From: Amycolatopsis pretoriensis
GTDB lineage: Bacteria; Actinomycetota; Actinomycetes; Mycobacteriales; Pseudonocardiaceae
Length of the DNA: 64,000 nt
NCBI RefSeq assembly: GCF_900107925.1
Contig: NZ_FNUJ01000009.1
Coordinates: forward strand, 1 to 64,000
Direction of reading: 5' to 3'
Part shown: piece by piece, positions 6,976-13,760 of the stretch
How positions within the stretch are numbered: position 1 is the first letter of the stretch
How the letters are laid out: every line of letters begins with the position of its first letter
Program-made: the position numbers and the translations under genes
Notes under the pieces: generated by a model
Seen by the model: the letters and a program-made list of their open reading frames with translations, nothing else
Database searches by the model: none
Told to the model about the DNA's origin: nothing

Positions 6976-7989
6976 GTGGCGAAAGAAGAAGAGAAGGAAA
7001 AGCTCCTGCCGCGGCTGCGGCGGAAGTACCCGTGGCTCGATCACCTGATCCGGGCGAACGAGGCCTTCGGCGAGCGGTACGGCAACCACTACGCCGCCGC
7101 CATCACCTACTTCAGCGTGCTGTCCGTCTTTCCGCTGTTCATGGTCGCCTTCGCCGTGGTCGGGCTGGTCGTCAACCACGACAAGACGATCATCGGCAAG
7201 ATCACCAAGGGCATCAACGACTCCGTGCCCGAAGGCCTCCAGTCGCTCGTCTCCGGCATCGTCAACGGGGCGCTCGACTCCGGCAGCGGCATCGGCATCT
7301 TCGGCCTGCTCATCGCCCTCTACTCCGGCATCGGCTGGATGTCGAACCTCCGCGACGCGCTCACCGCGCAGTGGGGCCAGGAAAAGCAGTCGCAGCCGAT
7401 CGTCAAGCAGACGCTCAAGGACTTCGTCGCGCTCATCGGCCTCGGTGTCGCGCTCATCGTCTCCTTCGCGCTGACCGCGGTCGGCGGCGGTGTCGGGCAG
7501 TTCCTGCTCGAACAGGTCGGGCTCGCCGACCAGACCTGGGCGATCTACCTGCTGCGCGCCGCCACGATCGTGCTCGGCCTGCTCGCCAACACCCTCGTCT
7601 TCCTCTGGGTGATCGCGCGGCTGCCGCGGGAGCAGGTCGCGCTGCGCAGTGCCGTCAAGGGGTCGATCGTCGCCGCTGTCGGGTTCGTCGTCCTGCAGCA
7701 GGTCGGCTCGATCTACCTCGCCAGCGTCACGAAGTCGCCGTCGGCCGCGCTGTTCGGGCCGGTCATCGGTCTGCTCGTCTTCGCGAACCTCGTCTCGCGC
7801 TTCCTGCTGCTCATCACGGCGTGGACCGCGACGGCCGAGGAGAACCAGCACAAAGTCGTCGCGCCTCCGCCGCCGGTGCGGCTCGAGCAGAGCGTCACCG
7901 TGCAACGCGGGCCCGGGCTCGGCGCCGTCGCCGGGGCCTTCAGCGCCGGGGCGCTGCTCGCGTGGCTCGGGGGCCGTCGCAAGCCTTGA
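6976..7989 (+). CDS. YihY/UPF0761-family inner-membrane protein
   Basis: A 337-residue polytopic membrane protein of the YihY (formerly BrkB/'ribonuclease BN') family. The diagnostic N-terminal sequence YGNHYAAAITYFSVLSVFP is followed by about six hydrophobic helices, including LVVNHDKTI loop flanks, GIFGLLIALYSGIGW and LIGLGVALIVSFALTAV. The C-terminal tail has a final hydrophobic segment (AGAFSAGALLAWLGG) ending in basic residues. GTG 6976 starts an acidic/basic lead MAKEEEKEK. No ribosome site stands out. The molecular role is unknown; earlier claims of RNase BN activity for this family were retracted in favour of RNase Z. Confidence 0.88.
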   Translation: MAKEEEKEKLLPRLRRKYPWLDHLIRANEAFGERYGNHYAAAITYFSVLSVFPLFMVAFAVVGLVVNHDKTIIGKITKGINDSVPEGLQSLVSGIVNGALDSGSGIGIFGLLIALYSGIGWMSNLRDALTAQWGQEKQSQPIVKQTLKDFVALIGLGVALIVSFALTAVGGGVGQFLLEQVGLADQTWAIYLLRAATIVLGLLANTLVFLWVIARLPREQVALRSAVKGSIVAAVGFVVLQQVGSIYLASVTKSPSAALFGPVIGLLVFANLVSRFLLLITAWTATAEENQHKVVAPPPPVRLEQSVTVQRGPGLGAVAGAFSAGALLAWLGGRRKP

Positions 7990-8007
7990 CACCGATCCGC
8001 CCAGTAA

Positions 8008-8038
8008 AGAAACTGAACCGGTAAGAAATCTGAACCGG
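8008..8038. promoter_or_regulatory. Tandem direct-repeat operator candidate
   Basis: Two adjacent copies of AGAAA(T)CTGAACCGG, at 8008-8021 and 8024-8038, lie immediately before the Shine-Dalgarno sequence and ATG of the flavoenzyme gene (8046). The AT-rich AAGAAA halves contrast with the surroundings. As the operon's second gene encodes an HxlR-type repressor, autoregulation at this site is plausible. Confidence 0.5.
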
Positions 8039-8045
8039 AGGTTTC

Positions 8046-9152
8046 ATGCTGGACGCCGCCCGCGAGTGCGCCCACCTCGCCAAGACCCTCGCGCCCGTCA
8101 CCGAACGACGGCGTGCGCTGCCGGCCGAGCTGGTCGAGAAGCTGACCGGCGCCCAGCTCCTGCGCAGCGGCGTCCCCGGCCACCTCGGCGGCCCCGAAGC
8201 GCCGCCCGCCCTCAGCCTCGAAACCGCCGAGACGGTCGCGCGCGGCGACGCCTCGGCCGGCTGGTGCGTCTCGATCGCCGTGACGAGCAGCCTGCTCTCG
8301 GCCTACGCCCCGCGGAAGTGCGCCGAGGAGGTCTTCGGCGACCCCAAGACCGTCGCGGCCGGGGTCTGGGCACCGCGCGGCACCGGGCGGAAGGTCGACG
8401 GCGGTTACGTCGTGTCCGGCCGCTGGGGGTTCTGCAGCGGCATCCCGCACTGCGACTGGCTCTTCGCCGGGTTCGTGCACGAAAGCGCGCTCTACGTCGG
8501 CGCGTTCCCCAAGGCCGAGATCGAGGTGCTCGACACCTGGCACACCAACGGCCTGCGCGGCACCGGCAGCCACGACTGCGTGGCCGACGAAGTGTTCGTC
8601 CCCGAGCACCGCGTCTTCTCGGTCATGGGCGGCCCGCCGGCCGACGCCGTCGCGCTGCACCGCTTCCCGCTCTTCGGCTACTTCGCGCTGTCCGTCGCGG
8701 CCGCGGCGCTGGGCAACGCGCGGGGAACGATCGACGACCTCGTCGAACTCGCCTCGACGCGCACACCGCTCGGCTCCAGCCGGTCGCTGGCCGAGCGCTC
8801 GGCGACCCAAGCCGCCGTCGCGGAAGCCGAAGCCGCCTTGCGTGCGGCGCGGCTGCTCTACTACACGAGCATCGACGACGCCTGGCAGGCCGCGCAGGGC
8901 ACCGAGCCGGTGCCGGACGCGCTCAAGGTGGGTCTGCGCCTGGCCGCCACGCACGTCACGCGCACCGCCGCGAAGGTCGCCGAAAGCATGTACGACCTGG
9001 GCGGCGGCGCGGCGATCTACGAGACTTCGCCGCTGCAGCGCCGGTTCCGCGACGCCCACACCGCGACCGCCCACTTCCAGGTCAACCCGGCGAGCTTCGA
9101 GCTGCCCGGGAAGCTCCTGCTGGGCGTCCCGGCCCGCACGGAGCAGCTGTGA
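8046..9152 (+). CDS. Acyl-CoA-dehydrogenase-fold flavin monooxygenase-like protein
   Basis: A 368-residue protein of the acyl-CoA dehydrogenase superfamily, in the group that includes flavin-dependent hydroxylases (HpaB/HsaA/DszC-like). The N-terminal helical domain has LRSGVPGHLGGPEAPP, the middle beta domain has SGRWGFCSGIPHCDW and DTWHTNGLRGTGSHD, and the C-terminal four-helix domain has LYDLGGGAAIYETSPLQRRFRDAHTATAH, a signature of this hydroxylase group. The catalytic Glu of true acyl-CoA dehydrogenases is not evident. A strong GGAGG precedes the ATG. It overlaps the HxlR gene by GTGA. Such enzymes use reduced flavin from a separate reductase, and none is adjacent. The substrate is unknown. 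Confidence 0.8.
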   Translation: MLDAARECAHLAKTLAPVTERRRALPAELVEKLTGAQLLRSGVPGHLGGPEAPPALSLETAETVARGDASAGWCVSIAVTSSLLSAYAPRKCAEEVFGDPKTVAAGVWAPRGTGRKVDGGYVVSGRWGFCSGIPHCDWLFAGFVHESALYVGAFPKAEIEVLDTWHTNGLRGTGSHDCVADEVFVPEHRVFSVMGGPPADAVALHRFPLFGYFALSVAAAALGNARGTIDDLVELASTRTPLGSSRSLAERSATQAAVAEAEAALRAARLLYYTSIDDAWQAAQGTEPVPDALKVGLRLAATHVTRTAAKVAESMYDLGGGAAIYETSPLQRRFRDAHTATAHFQVNPASFELPGKLLLGVPARTEQL

Positions 9153-9586
9153 CCGACCTGTCGCACCGGTTCACGCACGACTCGGTCGGGCGCGCGCTCG
9201 ACCTGGTCGGGGAGCGGTGGAGCCTGCTGATCCTGCGTGAGGCCTTCTTCGGCGTGCGCCGCTACGGCGAGTTCGCGCGCAACCTCTCGATCCCGCGCCC
9301 GACGTTGTCCGCGCGGCTCAAGACCCTCGTCGACGCGGGCGTGCTCGACCGCGTCGACCCCGTGCCCGAGTACGTGCTGACCCGGGCCGGCCGGGACCTC
9401 TTCGGCGCCGTCGTCACGCTCATGCAGTGGGGCGACGAGCACCTCGCAGGGCCGGCCGGCCCGCCGATCCGGTTGCGGCACAAAGACTGCGGCGAGATCG
9501 CCGGCACGTATGTCGCTTGTGGACACTGCGGTGGCGCGATCGCCACCGGCAACGTCACTCCGGAGCCCGGCCCCGGGTTCCGCTAG
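9149..9586 (+). CDS. HxlR-family transcriptional regulator with C-terminal Cys cluster
   Basis: A 145-residue winged-helix regulator. The HxlR core is clear: DLVGERWSLLILREAFFGVRRYGEF, then IPRPTLSARLKTLVDAGVLDR and the wing up to YVLTRAGRDL. Beyond the roughly 100-residue core is a tail with Cys114, Cys124 and Cys127 and a nearby His111 (HKDCGE...CGHCGG), resembling a zinc knuckle. It is cotranscribed and overlapped with the flavoenzyme gene, which it probably regulates. Family members respond to aldehydes, quinones or disulphide stress. The convergent stop is shared in CTAG with the carboxypeptidase gene. Confidence 0.88.
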   Translation: MTDLSHRFTHDSVGRALDLVGERWSLLILREAFFGVRRYGEFARNLSIPRPTLSARLKTLVDAGVLDRVDPVPEYVLTRAGRDLFGAVVTLMQWGDEHLAGPAGPPIRLRHKDCGEIAGTYVACGHCGGAIATGNVTPEPGPGFR

Positions 9587-10827
9587 CTCGCGGCCTTCTT
9601 GCGCTGGTGCCCCACGACGAACCCGCCGACGATGATCAGGAACACGACCAGCGTGATGATCCAGCCGGTGACGCCGAACGGGTCGTCCTTGGCGGCGGCC
9701 GCGGCCGACGACGTCCCGCTGTTGCCGGTGCCGCCGTCCGCGAGCACGGACGGGTCGGTGCCCGACGGCGTGGCCGCCGGCGCCTGGTAGTTGATCTGAC
9801 CGACCGGCGCGGCGCGGTCGGCTTCCAGCGCGAAGCCGTAGTCGAGCAGCTTCGCCGCCTGGTCGACGACCTTCGTCGGCTTCTGCTCGGCGCGCAGCAT
9901 CACGACCGCGAGCCGCTTGCCCTTCTGCTGCGCCGCGCCGACGTAGGTGTGGCGGGCGTCGTCGGTGAAGCCGGTCTTGCCGCCGAGGAAGCCCGGGTAG
10001 ACGCCGAGCAGCTTGTTGTCGTTGTAGATCGGGATGGCCGGCTTGCCGCCGGTCGCCGGGATCTCGAAGTTCTTCGTCGAGACGACCCGCGCGAACTCCG
10101 GCTGCTTCATCGCGTAGTGGAAGATCACGCTGAGGTCGTAGGCCGACGTCGACATGCCCGGCCCGTCGAGCCCCGACGGCGTCGCGGCGCGCGTGTCGGC
10201 CGCGCCGATGCGGGCCGCCAGCGCGTTCATCTTGGCCACCGCGGCGTCGACCCCGCCGAGCGACGTGGCGAACGCGTGCGCGACGTCGTTGCCCGAGTGC
10301 ATCAGCAGGCCGTGCAGCAGCTGGTCGACCGTGTACTGGCCGCCGGCGACGAGCCCGGCGCAGGTGCACTCCTGCTCGGCGTCCTCCTTCGTCGCGACGA
10401 TCACCTGCTGCGGGTTCAGCTGGGTGACGACAACGAGCGCCAGCAGCGTCTTGATCAGCGAAGCGGGCCGCTGGCGGGAGTGCGGGTCCTTCGCCGCGAC
10501 CACCGCGCCGGTGTCGAGGTCCTGCACCACCCACGACGCCGCGGTGTTGCCCTCCGGCGGGTTCAGCGCGCCGTCCGGGGTGATCAGGCCGCACTCGGCC
10601 ATCCGCGGGCCGCCGACCGGGTCGGCGGGGACGGCCAGCGGCGGCGGGACCAGCTTGCCGGGCGCGGGCTTCTCCGACGTGTCGACGGGAGCCGGCGGGG
10701 CCTGGTGGTTCGCGCACTGACCCTGCTGCGGCGCCGCGGCCGCGAGGGCCGGGGTGCTCAGGGCCAGGAGGGCGGCGGCGAGCGTCGTCGTGAAGACCTT
10801 GAGCGACCGGGAGACAGCGGAGTGCAC
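9583..10827 (-). CDS. dacC: D-alanyl-D-alanine carboxypeptidase (S11), membrane-anchored
   Basis: A 414-residue exported penicillin-binding protein that trims the terminal D-Ala of peptidoglycan stem peptides. A signal peptide ends near residue 32 and a Pro-rich linker follows to about 95. The three active-site motifs are Ser123-Leu-Ile-Lys126, Ser178-Gly-Asn180 and Lys284-Thr-Gly286. After the catalytic domain come a Ser/Gly/Thr-rich linker and a C-terminal transmembrane helix (WIITLVVFLIIVGGFVVG) with a short basic tail. The neighbouring SCO4848-like gene is a conserved partner in actinobacteria (recalled). The symbol is by family similarity only. Confidence 0.92.
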   Translation of the reverse strand: MHSAVSRSLKVFTTTLAAALLALSTPALAAAAPQQGQCANHQAPPAPVDTSEKPAPGKLVPPPLAVPADPVGGPRMAECGLITPDGALNPPEGNTAASWVVQDLDTGAVVAAKDPHSRQRPASLIKTLLALVVVTQLNPQQVIVATKEDAEQECTCAGLVAGGQYTVDQLLHGLLMHSGNDVAHAFATSLGGVDAAVAKMNALAARIGAADTRAATPSGLDGPGMSTSAYDLSVIFHYAMKQPEFARVVSTKNFEIPATGGKPAIPIYNDNKLLGVYPGFLGGKTGFTDDARHTYVGAAQQKGKRLAVVMLRAEQKPTKVVDQAAKLLDYGFALEADRAAPVGQINYQAPAATPSGTDPSVLADGGTGNSGTSSAAAAAKDDPFGVTGWIITLVVFLIIVGGFVVGHQRKKAAS

Positions 10828-10870
10828 CCACGCAATCTAGCGCCGAGGCGCGCGTCGCATACTCAGGGGC

Positions 10871-11098
10871 ATGCGCATTTCCCGACGGACCTCGCTGTTC
10901 CTGCTGGCCTTCGGCGTGTGGTCGTGGATCATCTGGATCACGTTCGCCAAGAACCTCTGGGAGAGCGACCGGGCCTGGGCCGCCGACGGCTCGCCCACCG
11001 CGTACTTCATCGTGCACGCGGTGCTGACGGTCGTGTCGTTCGTGCTGGGCACGATCATCGGCGTGCTGGGCTGGCGCGGGGTGCGCACCTCTTCCTGA
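10871..11098 (+). CDS. SCO4848-family small membrane protein
   Basis: A 75-residue protein with two hydrophobic helices, SLFLLAFGVWSWIIWITFAKN and FIVHAVLTVVSFVLGTIIGVLGW, connected by a short acidic loop. Length, the FAKNLWES sequence and the Arg-Gly end match the SCO4848 family. It is divergent from the D-Ala-D-Ala carboxypeptidase with only 43 bases between starts. That pairing is conserved in Streptomyces as I recall it, which suggests a role in envelope homeostasis. No biochemical function is known. Confidence 0.85.
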   Translation: MRISRRTSLFLLAFGVWSWIIWITFAKNLWESDRAWAADGSPTAYFIVHAVLTVVSFVLGTIIGVLGWRGVRTSS

Positions 11099-11161
11099 CT
11101 TTGGTCGGTGGCGCGGTCTCCGGGCCCGGTTTAGGTTGACGCCACCGAATTTGGAGGTGGA

Positions 11162-12559
11162 ATGTCCCGTTTACGCCGAATGGCGGCCCCGCTCGCGCTG
11201 GCCGTCGGGGGCGGCCTGTTCGCCGCTGTCCCCGCCGCCGAGGCCGCGCCGGTCGCGTGCGACACGACGAGCACGCCGTACACGTACGTGGTGACGTACC
11301 AGCCGGGCACGCGCGCGTCGTCCGTCGATCGCGAGCTGGCGGCGAAGTGCGGCACGAAGGTGGCGTACTACGGCGAGATCGGCGTCGCGATCGCCAGCTC
11401 GCGCAACGCGGACTTCCAGCAGAAGATCGGCGTGTACCGGGCGTACTCGGGCGGTCGCGACGTGGCCTCCACGTCCGGTGCCACGGCACGTTCACTCGGT
11501 GCGGTGAAGACGCTGGAGGACACGCGTTCGGTCGTGGCCGCGGGTGACCTGTCGGCGCAGCAGTGGGACATGAAGGCGATCCACGCGCCCGAGGCGAACA
11601 AGAAGTACCAGGGCAGCAGTTCGGTGACGGTCGGCGTGCTGGACTCGGGCATCGACGCGACGCACCCGGCTTTGAAGGCGGCGGTCTCGCCGTCCGCGTC
11701 GGCCGGCTGTGTAACGGGAGCTGCCGACCCTTCGCCGGCGTCCTGGGCCCCGACGACGTCCGACCACGGAACGCACGTAGCGGGCACGATCGCGGGCAAG
11801 GACCCGGCGGCGGGCTTCACGGGCGTCGCCCCGGGCGTGCGGCTGGCGGCGGTGAAGGTCGTCAACGACGACGGCTACATCTTCCCGGAGGCGGCGGTGT
11901 GCGGCTTCGTGTGGGCGGCCAAGCACGGCTTCCAGGTGACGAACAACAGCTACTACATCGACCCGGGGATGTTCTTCTGCTCGAAGGAGCCGGGCGACGC
12001 GGCGGCGTATGAAGCGGTGCGTCGCGCGATCGAGTTCTCAACGCGCCACGGGGTGCTGAACGTGTCGGCGGCGGGCAATTCGGGCTTCGACACGACGTCG
12101 CAGACAACGGACCCGAACCGGCCGCACCCGGTGGACGCGTCGTGCGGAATCCTGCCGAAGGCGATCGACGGGGTCGTGACGGTGTCGTCGGTGGGGTACG
12201 CGGGGACGAAGTCGTCGTTCAGCAACTACGGATCGGTCGACGTGACGGCCCCGGGTGGCGACTTCTCGCAAACGCCGCCTTCCGGCGAGGGCCCATCGTG
12301 CCCACTGTCGACGACGGTGTTCGGCGGGCCGTACGGGTCGAAGTGCGGAACATCGATGGCATCGCCGCACGCGGCTGGGGTGGCGGCTTTGCTGGCTTCG
12401 CGGTTCCGCGGGATCTCCCCGTGGGCGCTGTCGCGCATCTTGGTGGGCGAAGCGGACCCGGTGAAGTGCGCATCGACGGAGACGGAGTGCACAGGGCCGG
12501 CGAGGAACAACTCGTACTACGGCCACGGTCTGGTGAACGCACTGGACGCGGTGCGCTGA
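11162..12559 (+). CDS. Secreted S8 subtilisin-like serine peptidase
   Basis: A 465-residue secreted protease. Signal peptide residues 1-29 (cut near AEA-AP) and an inhibitor-I9-like propeptide (YTYVVTYQPGTRASSVDRELA, residues 40-60) precede the catalytic domain. The triad is Asp161 (VLDSGID), His202 (DHGTHVAG) and Ser398 (GTSMASPHAAG); Asn306 in AAGN is the oxyanion residue. Paired cysteines in the second half suggest disulphides. A strong GGAGG lies before the ATG. The codon use in the second half is slightly different from neighbours (more TCG, GCG and ACG). A very long hairpin follows the gene and may act as its 3' boundary. Confidence 0.93.
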   Translation: MSRLRRMAAPLALAVGGGLFAAVPAAEAAPVACDTTSTPYTYVVTYQPGTRASSVDRELAAKCGTKVAYYGEIGVAIASSRNADFQQKIGVYRAYSGGRDVASTSGATARSLGAVKTLEDTRSVVAAGDLSAQQWDMKAIHAPEANKKYQGSSSVTVGVLDSGIDATHPALKAAVSPSASAGCVTGAADPSPASWAPTTSDHGTHVAGTIAGKDPAAGFTGVAPGVRLAAVKVVNDDGYIFPEAAVCGFVWAAKHGFQVTNNSYYIDPGMFFCSKEPGDAAAYEAVRRAIEFSTRHGVLNVSAAGNSGFDTTSQTTDPNRPHPVDASCGILPKAIDGVVTVSSVGYAGTKSSFSNYGSVDVTAPGGDFSQTPPSGEGPSCPLSTTVFGGPYGSKCGTSMASPHAAGVAALLASRFRGISPWALSRILVGEADPVKCASTETECTGPARNNSYYGHGLVNALDAVR

Positions 12560-12576
12560 CCCAACCCCAATAAGGA

Positions 12577-12724
12577 GCTGGGTGGTCATCCCGTCGCCTG
12601 AGGCCGTCAAATCACTTTGAGCCGGGCCCGCAACCCACTCGCAAAGGTGAGGGGGACAGCGCAAGCTTGCGGGCCCGGCTCAAAGTGATAGGCCTCGTTC
12701 AGGCGACGGGATGACCAACCCAGC
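12577..12724. repeat. Nested long inverted repeat (giant hairpin)
   Basis: Two perfect stems are nested. The outer stem GGTCATCCCGTCGCCTGA (12584-12601) pairs with 12699-12716. The inner stem is 23 bp: ATCACTTTGAG then CCGGGCCCGCAA (12611-12633) pairs with 12667-12689. They are separated by unmatched 9-base segments on each side, and a further GCTGGGT / ACCCAGC pair with a bulge closes the base. The loop is 33 bases. This is far longer than a terminator and is not an IS end pair around a gene. It begins 17 bases after the subtilase stop. Confidence 0.85.
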
Positions 12725-12937
12725 GGCCCACCTCCCAAACGAGAGGTGGCAGCGGGACTAGGGGTCATCCCGGAGCCTGCCCGTCCGGCGAGGACATGCT
12801 TTTGCTTTTCGCCGTGGGAGAAGACAGAGCCGCTCCCGCAGCAGAAAAAGACTTCTTCCGCGGCTTTGGCGGGTCTGGTGACCTCATGGTCGTCCTGCGT
12901 TGCCGGCCGGCGGTTGCCCGCCCGCGCGGGACAAAAG
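12725..12937. other. Unexplained non-coding segment between hairpin and sdh terminator
   Basis: About 210 bases with no supported gene, although frames are open on both strands. It contains another GGGTCATCCCGG block (12752-12763), which echoes the outer arm of the hairpin, plus an AT-containing run TGCTTTTGCTTTTCGCC and AGAAAAAGACTTCTTCC. Together with the hairpin it looks like a composite intergenic repeat. Confidence 0.45.
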
Positions 12938-12971
12938 AAAGGGCCCCCACTCACCCGAGCGGGGGCCCTTC
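12938..12971. terminator. Terminator of the sdhCDAB operon
   Basis: The stem AAAGGGCCCCC / GGGGGCCCTTC (with an inner CTC/GAG pair) lies 13 bases beyond the sdhB stop on the minus strand. It is a strong GC-rich hairpin, usable in either direction. Confidence 0.85.
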
Positions 12972-12983
12972 TTCGTATAAACG

Positions 12984-13760
12984 TCAGACGCGCTTGAACA
13001 GCAGCGCTCGCTTCACTTCCTGGATCGCCTTCGTCACCTGGATTCCACGGGGACAAGCGTCCGTGCAGTTGAACGTCGTGCGGCAGCGCCACACACCCTC
13101 ACCATCGTTCAGGATGTCCAGCCGCTCCTCCGCACCCTCGTCACGGGAGTCGAAGATGAACCGGTGCGCATTGACGATCGCCGCGGGCCCGAAGTAAGAC
13201 CCGTCGTTCCAGTACACCGGGCACGACGACGTGCAGCAAGCGCAAAGGATGCACTTCGTCGTGTCGTCGAACCGGTCGCGGTCCGCCTGGGACTGGATCC
13301 GCTCGCGCGTCGGCTCGTTCCCATACGTGATCAGGTACGGCTTGATCGCGCGGTACGCCTCGAAGAACGGGTCCATGTCGACGTACAGGTCCTTCAACGT
13401 CGTCAGGCCCTTGATCGGGGCGATCGTGATCGTTGTCGGCTTGCCGTTCGGCGACAGCAGGTCCTTCATCAGGACCTTGCACGCCAGGCGGTTGATGCCG
13501 TTGATCTGCATCGCGTCGGACCCGCACACGCCGTGCGCGCACGAGCGGCGGAACGAGAACGTTCCGTCGATGTAGTCCTTCACGTAGAACAGCAGGTTCA
13601 GCAGGCGGTCCGTGCGCTGCGCCGGGACCTCGTAGGACTCCCAGTGCGGCTCGGTGTCCACCTCCGGGTTGAACCGGAGGATCTTCAGCGTGACCGTGAT
13701 CGGCGTGTGGTCCGAGTCGGAAGAAGAGGAAGAAGCAGGAGCTTCGGCAACACTAGTCAT
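12984..13760 (-). CDS. sdhB: Succinate dehydrogenase iron-sulfur subunit
   Basis: A 258-residue electron-transfer subunit of complex II. The [2Fe-2S] ligands lie in SCAHGVCGSDAMQING with the fourth Cys in RLACKV. The [4Fe-4S] ligands are in CILCACCTSSCPVYW. The [3Fe-4S] ligands are in CRTTFNCTDACPRGI together with the last Cys of the preceding motif. The N-terminal 20 residues are a Ser/Asp-rich extension. The ATG overlaps the sdhA stop by one base (TGATG), so the two are translationally coupled. It passes electrons from SdhA to the SdhCD membrane anchor. Confidence 0.97.
   Translation of the reverse strand: MTSVAEAPASSSSSDSDHTPITVTLKILRFNPEVDTEPHWESYEVPAQRTDRLLNLLFYVKDYIDGTFSFRRSCAHGVCGSDAMQINGINRLACKVLMKDLLSPNGKPTTITIAPIKGLTTLKDLYVDMDPFFEAYRAIKPYLITYGNEPTRERIQSQADRDRFDDTTKCILCACCTSSCPVYWNDGSYFGPAAIVNAHRFIFDSRDEGAEERLDILNDGEGVWRCRTTFNCTDACPRGIQVTKAIQEVKRALLFKRV

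Noticed and set aside
12939..12970. Possible CRISPR or repeat array among the many hairpins
   Set aside because: The palindromes seen are single terminators or pairs; there is no regular repeat-spacer series anywhere in the window.
12607..13092. A 161-codon minus-strand frame across the giant hairpin and the end of sdhB
   Set aside because: It overlaps the sdhB terminator and coding end in another frame, and crosses both hairpin arms; it is better explained as repeat sequence.
13109..13542. Small frames opposite and overlapping sdhB
   Set aside because: Shadows of an intact gene with all three iron-sulfur motifs.
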